DNA of 64,000 bases from Limnanthes douglasii subsp. nivea (lineage: Eukaryota; Streptophyta; Magnoliopsida; Brassicales; Limnanthaceae). The notes beneath the pieces were generated by a model that worked only from the letters and a program-made list of their open reading frames with translations, was not told where the DNA came from and did no database searches. Shown here piece after piece: positions 1 to 10,526 of the stretch. The translations under genes and the position numbers were made by a program. Location of the stretch: NCBI GenBank assembly GCA_036936605.1, contig JAUPFV010000001.1, positions 70,761,910-70,825,909 of the forward strand. Direction: 5' to 3'. Position 1 is the first letter of the stretch, and every line of letters begins with the position of its first letter.

Positions 1-39
1 GTCGATTTTTGTTTCTCAGAAACAAACTCGAATTGGGAA
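1..39 (+). pseudogene. 3' end of a copia pol gene and polypurine tract
   Basis: The first bases read as the C-terminal tail of a copia polyprotein and end in a purine-rich stretch just before a TGACAA LTR start at about 40. The same junction recurs near 56,350, where it follows an RNase H region, which supports the reading. The rest of the element lies before the window. Confidence 0.4.
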
Positions 40-347
40 TGACAATCCTGAGGGAGAAGTGAGAATCCCTAATCTAGCTGAGAAGACTGTACATGAAAGA
101 GACAACTTGTCTCAATGAAGATCTCATTTCTTTTATGAAGTTGGATTCAACCCGAGCCAAGTTACATCGAAACTTTGACCCAATACATTAAGTATGGCCC
201 AATAACCAGATACACATCAAATAAAGAGTCCATGTTCACATACACTCAGTTTTACAAATCACAACCGTTTCTGGCACCACTTATTTATGTTGGATTTTCT
301 GTTTTTTGTAGATAAGATCTACGACTAAGGAAATAGGTTATTTCCAC
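40..347 (+). mobile_element. Copia 3' LTR, first part (split by hAT insertions)
   Basis: This LTR resembles the LTRs at 52,388-52,830 and 56,355-56,662: shared blocks include the GACAACTTGTCTC region and GTAGATA..GATCTAC..ACTAAGG. It continues at 10,436-10,526 and again from 12,405 to about 12,449. The two gaps are hAT-like insertions. It joins the same unique sequence (TGGTCGTCGCGGACGATACC in A) as the LTR at 56,662, so the copia insertion predates duplication of the locus. Confidence 0.65.
340..347 (+). repeat. Target site duplication (left) of hAT-like element 1
   Basis: The 8-mer ATTTCCAC sits immediately before the element terminus TAGAGGTGGC and recurs at 10,436-10,443 right after the other terminus CACCTCTA. 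Eight-base duplications are the hallmark of hAT transposition. Confidence 0.85.
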
Positions 348-899
348 TAGAGGTGGCAAATGGTTCAGGAACTGCGGTTCAAAGCTGGAAATCTGTTTAT
401 GAACTGGTGGTTTAACTGCGAAACTGGCCCATTAGGACTGCAAACCGTTAGGACCGCAAACCGTCAGGACCGCATAAGGACCGCAAACCGGCACGACCGC
501 AAACCGCCAGGACTGCGAAACCACGGTTTATTTGTAAAAAACCGCGGTTTATTTGTAAATATTATAAATGTTTTAATTATTTTATAACCAAAATCATATG
601 TTAAGTTATATTTAAAAAATATTGAGATGTTGCATATTATTATAAAATTATTATTATATTTTGGTTAATATTAATTTGTTTTGGTTATTAATATTTTAAG
701 TGTTGTAATTATTATATAGTCCAAAATTTTAAATATTACTTATGTTATTATCATATTTTGAATATTATTATTATGTTTTTAGATCTAATATTAGTAGTGT
801 TGATTTTAATATTACAAACCAAAACTATATCTTATCATGTTAAAATATTACAGATTCTATGGTTATAATTTTAATATTACATTTTGATTACTATTGTGA

Positions 900-1420
900 T
901 TTGGTTTTAAATATTACAAGTGTTTGTTATTATTTTTTAAACCAAAATCATATTTTATCATGCAAAAATATTACAAGTTATATGGTTATAATTTTAATAT
1001 GACATTTTGAATTTTATTATTGTGATTAGGTTTTAAATATTACAAATGTTTTTTATTATTTTTAAGTTATATTGTTATAATTTTAATATTACATTTTGAA
1101 TTTTATTATTGTGATTTGGTTTTAAATATTACAAGTGTTATTTATTATTTTTAAGTTATATTGTTATAATTTTAATATTACATTTTCAATTTTATGATTG
1201 TGATTTGGTTTTAAATATAACAAGTGTTATTTATTATTTTTAAGTTATATTGTTATAATTTTAATATTACATCTTAAATTTTATTATTGTGATTTGGTTT
1301 TAAATATAACAAGTGTTATTTATGATTTTTAAGTTATATTGTTATAATTTTTATATTACATTTTGAATTTTATTATTGTGATTTGGTTTTAAATATTACA
1401 AATGTTATTTATTATTTTTA
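900..1420. repeat. About 89-bp AT-rich tandem repeats, left arm of hAT element 1
   Basis: A unit beginning GTGATTTGGTTTTAAATAT recurs near 1,111, 1,199, 1,287 and 1,378, with looser copies near 898 and 1,021. The inverted counterpart is at 11,370-11,880 in element 2. Confidence 0.75.
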
Positions 1421-1575
1421 AACCAAAATCATATTTTATCATGCTAAAATATTACAAGTTATATTAAAATATTTAATATTACAAATGCTAAAATATTACA
1501 AGTCATATTAAAATATTTAATATTACAAATGCTAAAATATTACAAGTTATATTAAAATATTTAATATTACAATGG

Positions 1576-2010
1576 CTAAAATACATTTTTTAGTCTCTTG
1601 TCGCTAACCACTTTTTTAAGTCGCAAAACTTTCTCAACAGTAACTGCAATTTGTAATGGATCTCCCAAAACTTGTGCTCGAGTCTCACGATTAACCTTAC
1701 TTAACGCAGCAGCAATCAAATCGACCATCTTCGTACTAAGACTTTGTTTAGGAACAACGGTCTTACTCTTAGTTATAGTTGGGTGTTTGACACTTCGTGT
1801 CACCTTGTCGACCATTTTAGAACTAAAAGTTGGTTTGGCGGTCTTACTCAAAGTCGTACGTGTAGTACTAGCAGGTTTGACGCTTCGTCTCTCCTTATCG
1901 AAAATTTTCAAACTAAAAGTTTGTTTGACGGTCTTACTCATATTCGTAGGTTCAGTGGCAAATTTGACGCGTCGTGTGATCGGATCCCTCTCGGGTGGAG
2001 GAGACATCAT
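1576..2010 (-). CDS. Small basic repeat protein carried by hAT-like element 1
   Basis: This ORF gives 144 residues starting MMSPPPERDP and ending KRLKNVF. It is very basic and contains three degenerate repeats of about 28-30 residues: SKTVKQTFSLKIFDKERRSV, then SKTAKPTFSSKMVDKVTRSV, then a diverged VVPKQSLSTKMVDLIAAAL. After the repeats comes a tail with RETRAQVLGDPLQIAVTVEK. It has no membrane segment and I do not recognise the family. The gene lies antisense to the LINE. Its apparent promoter, a TATAAATA at 8,790-8,797, is now separated from it by the LINE inserted in the 5' leader. Removing the LINE puts the TATA about 280 bases before the start codon. It could be a captured host fragment or an element-encoded accessory protein. 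Confidence 0.5.
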   Translation of the reverse strand: MMSPPPERDPITRRVKFATEPTNMSKTVKQTFSLKIFDKERRSVKPASTTRTTLSKTAKPTFSSKMVDKVTRSVKHPTITKSKTVVPKQSLSTKMVDLIAAALSKVNRETRAQVLGDPLQIAVTVEKVLRLKKVVSDKRLKNVF

Positions 2011-2259
2011 AAAAGAAGAAAATTCCGAAAAATCAGTTTTCAGAGTTGTTTGTCCTAACCTGTTGTTGAAGCCACAAAATGCAATTGGAAATTTGAGATA
2101 ATTACAAAATAATAACTAATAAAAACTAATAACAATTATTTTTCGAAAAAAAATGCAACTATTTCGAAAACAGAACTACAATATGTAAAATAAGAAAGTT
2201 AAGTTTAATAAAAAATCTAGAACAAGTAGAGAGATTTAGAGAGTTTATAGTAGATTTAG

Positions 2260-2275
2260 AGAGTGTGTGAGGTTG
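2260..2275 (+). repeat. Target site duplication (left) of the LINE
   Basis: AGAGTGTGTGAGGTTG here matches AGAGTGCGTGAGGTTG at 8,758-8,773 with one mismatch in 16. The right copy directly follows a short A-run, as expected after target-primed reverse transcription. Confidence 0.8.
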
Positions 2276-2519
2276 ATGAGACGAAAAAATCAGGAGCTCC
2301 AAGAAACAGAGTATGAAACTCTGCAAAAAAGAGAAAGAGAGATCAACTCCTTGTTGATTCTTCCTTTCTCATTCTGTTTCCTGTAATCTTTCTTCTCTTG
2401 GATTGCTTTTCTTCTCGGTGTTGTTGGGCTTCTTATGGATTTCTTGTCCCTGTTTTGAATCTCTGTGTTTTTGGTTCTGTAAGCGTTGGTATTCTTCGTG
2501 GTTCGTTTGGTTTTAATCT

Positions 2520-3362
2520 ATGGATCTGAACGTTAATGAATTTCCTCTTCTTAATAACAAAGATGAGAAGAGCTCTTCTCCGATCATGAAGTCGTATTCT
2601 GATGTTTTGAAAAAGGTTTCAGAGACTCAAGATTTTTCGCCAGATTTTGTTAGAACTCTTGATGATCATAATGGGATCCATTATTCTTCGCAAACTAAAT
2701 CTATTCTTCAGAAGGAATCAAGATCGACAATCATAGGAAAGTTTAGTCTCGGCATTCCAAAACGTGAGAAGTTTCAGTCTTTTCTCGAATCTTTCAAATT
2801 CAAAGGTTCATTTTCTTATGTTACAATTGATTCTCGACAGATTCTTATCGAATTTAGTTTGTTGGAAGATGTAGATAGAATTTGGTCTAAGTGTATTTGG
2901 AATGTTGATGGTAAAGTAATGAGAATCATCAAATGGTGTCCTGAAAGCAGTATGAGTTATGAATGCCCAATGACTCTGCTTTGGGTGAGGTTTGAAAACT
3001 TGCCTGAATTTTTGTACAACAGAACTATAGTTAAAAATATGGCTGATTCTCTGGGTTTTGTTCATCAAATCGTGATTCCTAATTTTAATAGAGTCTCAGG
3101 GAATGCTTGTTACGCTCTGGTTGAAATCGATGTGTCTAAAGTCTTGAAAAGGAAGCTGTGGATAGGCTTTGGGGATCAAGAGGGTTGTTGGGTTGGTGTT
3201 AGTTTCAAAAATGCTCCATTTTATTGTCACAAATGTCATCATTTCGAGCATAATTTTGTGGATTGTAAAAAGATTTCTATCAAAGAGAAGTCGACTGTTA
3301 AAGTCTCTGGTGATGGAAAAGAACATTCTGGTTCTGTAAAAGAAAGTATCACAGAGTCTTGA
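2520..3362 (+). CDS. LINE ORF1: gag-like nucleic-acid-binding protein
   Basis: The reading frame gives 280 residues. Residues roughly 65-230 look like a DUF4283 domain, with IIKWCPESSMSYECPMTLLW followed by WVRFENLPEFLYN. A zinc knuckle CHKCHHFEHNFVDC (CX2CX4HX4C) follows near residue 245. In plant L1 elements this protein coats the element RNA. The frame ends at 3,361 inside the first copy of a 454-bp duplication. The original ORF1 probably read on toward the lysine-rich sequence near 4,200-4,310, so the C-terminus may be lost. Confidence 0.8.
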   Translation: MDLNVNEFPLLNNKDEKSSSPIMKSYSDVLKKVSETQDFSPDFVRTLDDHNGIHYSSQTKSILQKESRSTIIGKFSLGIPKREKFQSFLESFKFKGSFSYVTIDSRQILIEFSLLEDVDRIWSKCIWNVDGKVMRIIKWCPESSMSYECPMTLLWVRFENLPEFLYNRTIVKNMADSLGFVHQIVIPNFNRVSGNACYALVEIDVSKVLKRKLWIGFGDQEGCWVGVSFKNAPFYCHKCHHFEHNFVDCKKISIKEKSTVKVSGDGKEHSGSVKESITES

Positions 3363-4201
3363 AATCTTGATGTTAATCTTGTTAGCAAGATTTACAGGAA
3401 GAAATTGAAATCCATTATCATCTCAAAGGATAATGCTGTTGTTTCTCAGGAAAATGCTATCTTTAAAAGTCCTGAAAAGGAAGTTTTCTCTTCCAAAATA
3501 GATCTGAATGTAAAATCTGGGAAGGGTCTTGATCTGATTTTCGAGGCAGAAATGAGGGTTGTAATCTTGAACATAATTATGTTGAAGAGTTAGAGATTAT
3601 AGATGCTATTAAGAATCCTGGGCAAGGTTGTTTGCAGAGGGCGTCCTCTGAGTTTGAAGCGAATGAGGAGGATGGAAGCATGTCAGGCTGTAGTACTCCA
3701 GAGGATCAAATAGTGAACCAGTCTTCTCATGTTTTTAAAGAAATTTTACTGTTAAAGTCTCTGGTGATGGAAAAGAACATTCTGGTTCTGTAAAAGAAAG
3801 TATCACAGAGTCTTGAAATCTTGATGTTAATCTTGTTAGCAAGATTTACAGGAAGAAATTGAAATCCATTATCATCTCAAAGGATAATGCTGTTGTTTCT
3901 CAGGAAAATGCTATCTTTAAAAGTCCTGAAAAGGAAGTTTTCTCTTCCAAAATAGATCTGAATGTAAAATCTGGGAAGGGTCTTGATCTGATTTTCGAGG
4001 CAGAAATGAGGGTTGTAATCTTGAACATAATTATGTTGAAGAGTTAGAGATTATAGATGCTATTAAGAATCCTGGGCAAGGTTGTTTGCAGAGGGCGTCC
4101 TCTGAGTTTGAAGCGAATGAGGAGGATGGAAGCATGTCAGGCTGTAGTACTCCAGAGGATCAAATAGTGAACCAGTCTTCTCATGTTTTTAAAGAAATTT
4201 T
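3294..4201 (+). repeat. Exact 454-bp tandem duplication inside LINE ORF1
   Basis: Copies at 3,294-3,747 and 3,748-4,201. As read by eye they are identical, including both small internal frames (3,405-3,593 and 3,859-4,047 translate to the same 62 residues). The rest of the element is much more decayed, so the duplication must be recent. Confidence 0.9.
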
Positions 4202-4251
4202 TCTTAAAAAACTGAAAACAAATAAGAAAATAAAGAAACCAAATCAAAAGA

Positions 4252-5142
4252 TTGTTAAGTCCTTACGATTTAAGGACAATTGTAGGAAATCGGACTCTGA
4301 TAATGATAAGTCTAGTTAGTTGGAACCTTCGTGGTATCAACAATAATCCTACCATTTTAAGGTTAAGGGACATGGTTAATTCTAACAAAATTAAAATTCT
4401 TGTTTTACAGGAGCCTCTTGTGAGAGTGGGGATGATAAATGAGATAGCTGCTAAGCTTGGTTTCAACAATTTTGTTGCGAATCTCTCTAATAAAATCTGG
4501 TGTCTTTGGAAGGAGGATTTCAAGGTTGAGTTGCTTATTGATCATGACCAATGTTTTCACTTGGAGGTGTCTAATGCTGATTCTGAGTTGGATTTCAACC
4601 TGTCGATTGTTTATGCAAAGTGTAATAGATATGAGAGAAAGATTCTTTGGAGACTTCTAAGTTCTATTTTTGTTACCAGGAAATCTTGGATGGTCGTTGG
4701 AGATTTCAACGTGATTTCAAGCTCTGATGATCAGATTGGTTGTACATCTTTGTGTGTTAACAGTATGGAGGATTTTAATGATTGCATTGCTGATTGTTCG
4801 TTAGAGGACGCTGGCTATGGTGGGTCTCGTTATACTTGGAATAGGGGTTCGAGATGGAAGGGTTTGGACAGGGATTTGGTTAATAGCAAGTGGAATGAAG
4901 ACTTTAATAGAACTAGAGTTCATCATTTGATCAGAACCTGTTCTGATCATTCGCCTTTATTAATTATGGCTGAGAATGTTATTAATGATTATCATAAGAA
5001 GGGTTTTAGGTACATGAATATGTGGTCGAATGACGAGTCTTTTTTGGGTATTATTGATACTAATTGGAGGCTGCCAATAGTTGCTTATCCTAATCAGTGT
5101 TTTTGGCAGAAGTTAAAGCGTTTGAAAGCTTGTTTAAAATAG
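4252..5142 (+). pseudogene. LINE ORF2, endonuclease domain
   Basis: The frame opens near 4,300 with LVSWNLRGINN, the start of an apurinic-type endonuclease. It continues with LVLQEPLV, a GDFNVI motif near residue 150, and SDHSPLLI near residue 235, which carries the catalytic Asp-His pair. This domain nicks the target DNA in L1 retrotransposition. The frame stops at 5,140 (after KRLKACLK) where the intact protein should run on into the RT region, so ORF2 is interrupted here. Confidence 0.85.
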
Positions 5143-5216
5143 TGGAATTTGAATAACTTTGGGAATATTTTCAATAGTCTTAAAGAGGTTGAGGGTTGTG
5201 TTAGGAAGCTGAGGAT

Positions 5217-7111
5217 TTGTTGGCCAGTAACTTCAACGTTAATACTAAGGCTGAGTTAGGTAAAGCCAATAGTTTATACATAAAGAAGCTTAAGATGGAG
5301 TCTGATTATTGGAAGCAAAAGTGTTATAGTGACTGGCTTCAGGATGGGGATCAGAATACCAAGCTGTTTCACTCTTTTGTAAACAAGAAAATAAGAAAAA
5401 GGAGGATCAGTAGTATTAAAGATGGTGATTGTTGGTTAAAGGATGAAGAGTGTATTGGTTTATCAGCTAAGAAGTACTTTAAGGATACTCTTTCTTCTAA
5501 GCCTTATATTAGTAAAGAGGATGAGACTTTGCTATTGAATGATGTCATCTTTAATGAAATTCCTTCTTTGATATCTGATGAGGAGAATGTTGCTTTGTTG
5601 AAGCCTATCACTGAAGATGAGATTTGAAGTGTTATTTCTTCTATGAAGGTGGAAAGTGCAGCGGGTGTTGATGGATTTAACCTTCACTTCTATAGATTTT
5701 GCTGGAGGATTATTAAGCATGATTTGTGCATCTCTTTTAATGCTTTTATTAAGGGGGATTACATGCCTAAGGGTATTTTTGCAACTGGTCTTTGTTTGGT
5801 TCCTAAGACTAAGAATCCTACTACCCGGAATGAGTACAGGCCGATTGGATTGTGTACCATGTTAAATAGGATCTTTGCCAAGCTTGTTAATCCTAGGCTG
5901 GCTTGTCTTCTCCCTAAGATTGTGTCTAGTTGTCAAGGGGCTTTCGTTAAGGGGCGTTGTATTCATGATAACATTCTGGTGGCCAAGGAGATGATTTATG
6001 ACATCAAGAGGAACCCTAGGACTGGCAATGTTCTGATTCAGCTCGACATGTCTAGAGCGTTTGATAAGATGGCCTTTCCTTTTATTTACAAAGTTCTTTC
6101 TAAGTTTGGTTTTTCTAACAATTTTCTAAGTCCTATTAACAGGTTAATTAGCAATGTTAGTATTTCTATTCTAATAAAGGTGGTATGTTTGGTTATTTTA
6201 ACACTAGACGTGCCTTGAGACAGGGTGATCCCCTGTCTCCTAGTTTGTTTATAATTGGGGAAGAAGTTTTGTTAAGAGGAATGTATAGCCTTTTTAACAT
6301 TAACAATAAAATGTCTTACAATACTAGATCTAAGATGATAATGCCTTGTCTAGCTTTCGCAGACAACATCCTTATATTTACAAACTGTTTATATGACTCT
6401 ATTGATATTTTGAGTGGCTTTCTTGATAAATACCAGCTTGTTTCAGGGCAGTTGATAAACAAGCAGAAGACTAAGTTAATCACTTCTTCTTCTCTTTATC
6501 AGACCAGGATAAACAACTTGGAGACTCACACTGGCTATAAAGTGGAGAATCTGCCTACGAGTTACCTTGCCATCATTCTGAACAACAGCAACAAGGCCTG
6601 CAATTTTGTTAAGATCATTGACAAAATTAATGATAAGCTTTCAGAGTGGGATTTAAAGTATCTATCATTTGGAGGCAGATTAGTGTTAATAACTAATGTG
6701 CTAATGTATTATCCTAATTACTGGTTACAAAATAGTGTGTTACCTAAAAGTATCATTTATAAGATTAAGAAAATGCTTAATAAGTTTTTGTGGAGATCTA
6801 AGCTTAACGAGCCTGCTATTCATTGGGCTAGTTGGAACCTTATCTGTAAGCCCTTTGAGGAGGGTGGCCTTAATATCAGAAGTATTTCTGATATTCAAAA
6901 TGTTTATTCTTTAAAGTTGTGGTTCTCTTTCAGGAAAAAAGAAACTATTTGGGCTAAGATGATGCATCATATTTACTTTAAAAACACTCACCCTCTGTAT
7001 ACTAATTTCAATAGGTCTGGGTCTCATGCTTGGAAGAGATTGGTAAGCATTAAGAAGGATGCTGAGAGCCATATTAGATGGATCTTGGGTAGGGGAGAGA
7101 TGGACTATTAG
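5217..7111 (+). pseudogene. LINE ORF2, reverse transcriptase region (broken)
   Basis: The linker (5,217-5,627) includes WLQDGDQNTKLFHSFVNKK, typical of plant L1 ORF2. The RT fingers and palm follow: AAGVDGFNLHFYRFCW, NEYRPIGLCTMLNRIFAK, CQGAFVKGRCIHDNILVAKE and VLIQLDMSRAFDKM, then LRQGDPLSPSLFII and CLAFADNILIFTN. The last has the catalytic A/DD motif reduced to FADN (second Asp replaced). The region is interrupted by a stop at about 5,625, a frameshift near 6,190 and a stop at about 7,109. The catalytic change and breaks make it inactive. Confidence 0.9.
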
Positions 7112-7207
7112 AGGGATAATTAACATGATCTAAAGCCTATTTATGATGGTCATAATGCAGTAAATTACCTGGAAGCGAAAGTACACTCCTTTTGGAAGAA
7201 TGGTTGC

Positions 7208-7909
7208 TTGGATGCTGCATCAATGACTCCTTTCATTTCACCTGAAATATGGAACAACATTAATATGCTTAAGGTGGATAGTTCTAAGCAGGATATAATG
7301 CTTTGGGACTGCTCAAATGATACTACTTTTGATACTAAGAAAACGTGGAATACAATCAGACACAAATCCAGTTTTTCTAGGCTTTTCAAGAACATTTGGA
7401 GTCATATTATTCCCAGGAAGTTTTCGTTTCTTCTCTGGAAAGTTATTATGAATTTTATATCGATAGATTCTGTTCTTCAAAAGAGACATTTACAATTGCT
7501 CTTGAAATGTCAATTTTGCAGGAATACTGAGGACATTACACATGTTTTTGTCAACGGTATTCAGGCTTGGCAATTATGGAATCATTATAGTCTTATTTTC
7601 AGGATTAAAATTAGAAGATGTATGGTTCTAACTCATGTCATTAAAACATGGCATGACTTCAGCAGAAGCAAGACTCACATAACTCATCTTTTGCCTACGA
7701 TTATTTGCTGGACTATCTGGCAAAATCGTAACAGCTCTAAGTTTAAGGGAGTATCGTTTAATTTTATCTCTTCTATTAACTATATTGATCGAATAATTCT
7801 TTCTTTAAATGCTTCTGTTCTAACTAAAAAGCATTGGTCGAATACTAGAAATGCTAGTTTGCTTATGGGATGTCAAATTTCTAGTCCTAAGCCTACTTAC
7901 ATTACTTAG
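7208..7909 (+). pseudogene. LINE ORF2, C-terminal zinc-binding (zf-RVT-like) region
   Basis: Contains a core like those after plant L1 RTs: KTWNTIRHKSSF, a W..I.PRKFSFLLWK motif and CQFCRNTEDITHVFVNG. The latter matches the CXXC....H zf-RVT pattern, and PTIICWTIWQNRNSSKF follows. The frame ends at 7,907 just before the RNase H region. Confidence 0.8.
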
Positions 7910-7911
7910 AA

Positions 7912-8265
7912 ACCTCCAATTGAGGGCCGGATTAAGCTTAACATCGATGCTTCAGTTCTGAGTAACGGTGAGGCAAGTGGAGCTGGCATCTTCAGGAATC
8001 ATTCTGGGCTTATGAGAAAATGTCTCCCATAATGGCTGAAACCCGTGCTCTTCTGGATGGTTTGCTCATATGTGAGCGAAACCATTGGTACCTTGTTGAT
8101 ATTGAATCTGACTGTCAGATTCTGGTGAACCTCATCTCGGTTGGTGTTTCTCCTTGGTACCTTAATCCGGTTATCAAAATCTGTCGATCTGCCTTTGCTT
8201 CTTCTATGGTTATCAGATACATCTCTCGAGTCCAGAATCAGGCTGATGATTGGCTGGCCAGATAG
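7912..8265 (+). pseudogene. LINE ORF2, RNase H domain (frameshifted)
   Basis: Begins with GRIKLNIDASVLSNGEASGA, where the first Asp of RNase H is visible. It shifts frame near 8,020 and continues with MAETRALLDGLLICERN and VDIESDCQILVNLIS, ending with NQADDWLAR. The E and D residues fit plant RVT_3-type RNase H, which some plant L1 lineages carry. Confidence 0.8.
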
Positions 8266-8757
8266 ACTCTTAGATGTATCCAAAAACCATCCTTCGTTAA
8301 CTTTTGTATTCCCTCTGAGTTGAATGCTATCCTCTTACTTGAAGAGCTAGGTTTGGGTTATTTGTCTTAATGTATCGGAAATCTGGCTTTAGTTTTTTCT
8401 TTTGCAGGTGGGGAGTCGAAGAGTTTGAAGATGGTTCTCTCGAGTTGGTAGGCTTCTGAAGATTGGAGATGCTGAAGATTGGTGATGCTGAAGAATGGAA
8501 GTTGGGAGCTTTGGGTGGGATGCTGAAGAATGGAGTTTGGAGCTGATTGAGTCGAAAGGTTGAAGACGAAGAGGTTGTGGCCTTCTGTTTGATTTGTTTC
8601 GATTTAGGGTTAGGGTTGGGGTCGATTTGGTACTTTGCCAATTTTGACTATCAATCCCTAATTGTCTAATTTTGGCTTTATCTCTTATAGGGCATGTATT
8701 TTGTAAAACGATATTTTATGTCCTTTAATAATATAGGTGATTTTTGATTTAAAAAAA
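8266..8757 (+). other. LINE 3' UTR with a short A-tail
   Basis: Purine-rich 3' sequence holding repeats of GATGCTGAAGAATGG near 8,469-8,540, an ATTTTATG..AATAATATAG stretch and a terminal A-run at 8,751. The minus-strand ORF at 8,327-8,641 is antisense to this UTR and is not a gene. Confidence 0.7.
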
Positions 8758-8789
8758 AGAGTGCGTGAGGTTGGAGTTGGGGTCGCCTC

Positions 8790-8797
8790 TATTTATA
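8790..8797 (-). promoter_or_regulatory. TATA box of the hAT-borne small gene
   Basis: On the minus strand CCCTATAAATAGAGG precedes the LINE target site by about 20 bases. Across the LINE, transcription would continue at 2,275 and reach the ORF start at 2,010. Confidence 0.55.
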
Positions 8798-8837
8798 GGG
8801 GAGACCCAAAAAAGAAATTTGAAAATTCTGAAAAAAT

Positions 8838-8995
8838 AAAATTGTCCGGACCATCCAGAGATTCGTCCGGATGGCCAGGACCTACAACGGCTAGTTTGAT
8901 TTAACTAGCCGTTGCAGGTTTGAACGTGGGGACCATCCGCTCGTCTGACCGGATGGTCCGCACGGGTGACGTCACAGATGATGTCATCCGTGACT
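8838..8995. promoter_or_regulatory. GC-rich hairpin block upstream of the TATA box
   Basis: A GC-rich island in an AT-rich element. A perfect palindrome CAACGGCTAGTT..AACTAGCCGTTG is at about 8,885-8,917. GTCCGGACCATCC near 8,846 pairs with GGATGGTCCG near 8,961, and TGACGTCA near 8,977 is followed by GATGTCATCCGTGAC. It may be the upstream regulatory part of the small gene. Confidence 0.45.
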
Positions 8996-8999
8996 GATT

Positions 9000-9917
9000 T
9001 AAAATATATATAAATTTTGTATAAATTTTTTTTTTATAAGTGTTATACTTTAAACTATTTAAAAAAAATCAAAACTCTATATATAGGATTTCACACTAAT
9101 ATTTTAAAAAAATTAAAAAAATTATATAAATAGGAAATTCGAACTATTATTATTTAAAAAAATTATAACTTTATAAATAGATTTTTCGAACTATATTTAT
9201 TTAATAATTTTAGTACTTTTATGAAAAAGAAAATATTAAATTCTCTAGATTATTGAAAGAAATTTTATATTATTAAACCTTCTTTTTTTCTAGTTTATTG
9301 AAAGAAATTTTATATTATTAACAAGTTAATTTGGACATTTGTCCGGATGCCCCGGAGCGCAATCATTTTCACAGAATCACCAATTGTGATTCACAATGTC
9401 CTGATGTCACAAATATAGCAATCCTATTCAATTTTATAACACACCACAAGTTGTTCGGTTATCTATTAAAAAAATCCACTTTAAATTGACCGAATTAATA
9501 TTGAAAGAAATTTTATATTATTAAGAAGTTAATTTGGATCATAATTATTCTATCAATTATCTAAAAATTAATGTCGGTGTGGATTGAATCTATCGATTAT
9601 CTATTTTTGTTTATATTGTTGATAATGTTAATCTCCTAAATAAATATATTTAATTAATTATATTTAATTATGCCATCGGAATATAATTCCTTTTTAGGAA
9701 CCAAATTACACGTAGTTAATTGAAACACATTTGATATTTTTGAATTTATTTCACAACCAAATTACAAATTACATGTATTTACGCAATTGGAACATAATCC
9801 AAATTTATACAATTTTAAAAACTTTAAATTTATACTTTAAATATTGAATAGTTTAAAAAAAATAACCGTAATATTAAATAACACATCCTAATTACATAAA
9901 CATCTTAAATATCTAGT
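9000..9917. other. AT-rich interior of hAT element 1, no gene seen
   Basis: Only low-complexity sequence. The string GAAAGAAATTTTATATTATTA occurs three times (near 9,255, 9,300 and 9,503), the last two followed by AAGTTAATTTGGA, pointing to local duplication. Confidence 0.6.
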
Positions 9918-10435
9918 AATATTAAATATTGAAAGTTGTAATCAAAATACAATTAGATGTATATATTTTATTTAATATCTACCTAATATTAAATAAAATA
10001 TCTTAAATAAATAAATATAATCAAACATATCAAAATCAAATTACAATTATTTTTTTAGATAATAATGGCTTGATTATAAAATTTCGATTAAAATAATAAC
10101 ATATTTAAATTAAAATACATTAAATAGCATAATTAACTCGCTTATATGGTAAATATCTTAATTATTGAAATTAGACTCAATTAACACTTACAAATTAATT
10201 TTAAATAACATTATAAAATATTTTGATAAACGGTTCCTAAATGGTTTGTATGGTGGTTTGAACTGGTGGTTTAACTGCAAAACTGGCCCATTAGGACTGC
10301 AAACCGGCAGGAACGCAAACCGGCAACACCGCATAAGGAGTAAAGTGACAGAACCGCAAACCACCAGGACCGCAACCCGTGGTTCTCTGTTAAACGGTTC
10401 CGATGGTTCGTGGTTCAAACCGTTTGACACCTCTA
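9918..10435. repeat. Right arm of hAT element 1, inverted copy of 10,527-10,978
   Basis: Sequence from AATATTGAAAGTTGTAATC to the terminus CACCTCTA is the reverse complement, with small differences, of the left arm of element 2. Together they form an imperfect palindrome of about 1 kb around a 91-bp spacer of copia LTR. Confidence 0.85.
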
Positions 10436-10526
10436 ATTTCCACTACTACTTTGTAACAAACTTAGGTCTCTCTCCTCGTACATATGTACATCCCTGCAAA
10501 CATGAAAAGTTTTGAATTAATACACG
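10436..10526 (+). mobile_element. Copia LTR, middle fragment between two hAT insertions
   Basis: Starts with the right ATTTCCAC duplication and reads CACTACTACTTTGTAACAAA and GAAAAGTTTTGAATTAATAC, matching the LTR at 52,672-52,790. Confidence 0.75.

Larger units (their letters stand above)
2276..8757 (+). mobile_element. L1-type LINE, about 6.5 kb, near full length but decayed
   Basis: A non-LTR retrotransposon bounded by a 16-bp target duplication and ending in an 8-base A-run at 8,751-8,757/8. It has a 5' UTR of about 245 bases, ORF1 (gag-like) and ORF2 with endonuclease, reverse transcriptase, a zinc-binding tail and an RNase H domain. The order and the RNase H fit plant L1-clade LINEs. 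ORF2 is broken by several stops and frameshifts, and ORF1 is altered by an exact 454-bp tandem duplication. It landed in the 5' leader of the small gene of hAT element 1, in opposite orientation. Confidence 0.9.
348..10435. mobile_element. Large hAT-like element 1 (about 10.1 kb), containing a LINE
   Basis: The termini are TAGAGGTGGC at 348 and CACCTCTA ending at 10,435, flanked by a perfect 8-bp ATTTCCAC duplication. Both subterminal zones are dense in AACCGC/GCGGTT motifs, as often found in hAT ends. The left arm is about 1.2 kb and ends in roughly 89-bp AT-rich tandem repeats. The right arm (about 9,918-10,435) has different sequence. Inside lie a minus-strand small-protein gene (1,576-2,010) with its promoter (near 8,790) and a nested LINE (2,276-8,757). 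No hAT transposase is visible, so this copy is probably non-autonomous. Assignment to hAT rests on TSD length and terminus, not on a transposase. Confidence 0.75.

Noticed and set aside
1598..2101. Plus-strand ORF of 167 residues, hydrophobic
   Set aside because: Shadow of the basic repeat protein on the other strand; repeats of Lys/Ser/Thr codons read backwards as Leu/Val.
8327..8641. Minus-strand ORF of 104 residues starting MAKYQIDPNPN
   Set aside because: It is antisense to the LINE 3' UTR; the LINE borders are fixed by a 16-bp target duplication, so it is not part of the hAT gene.
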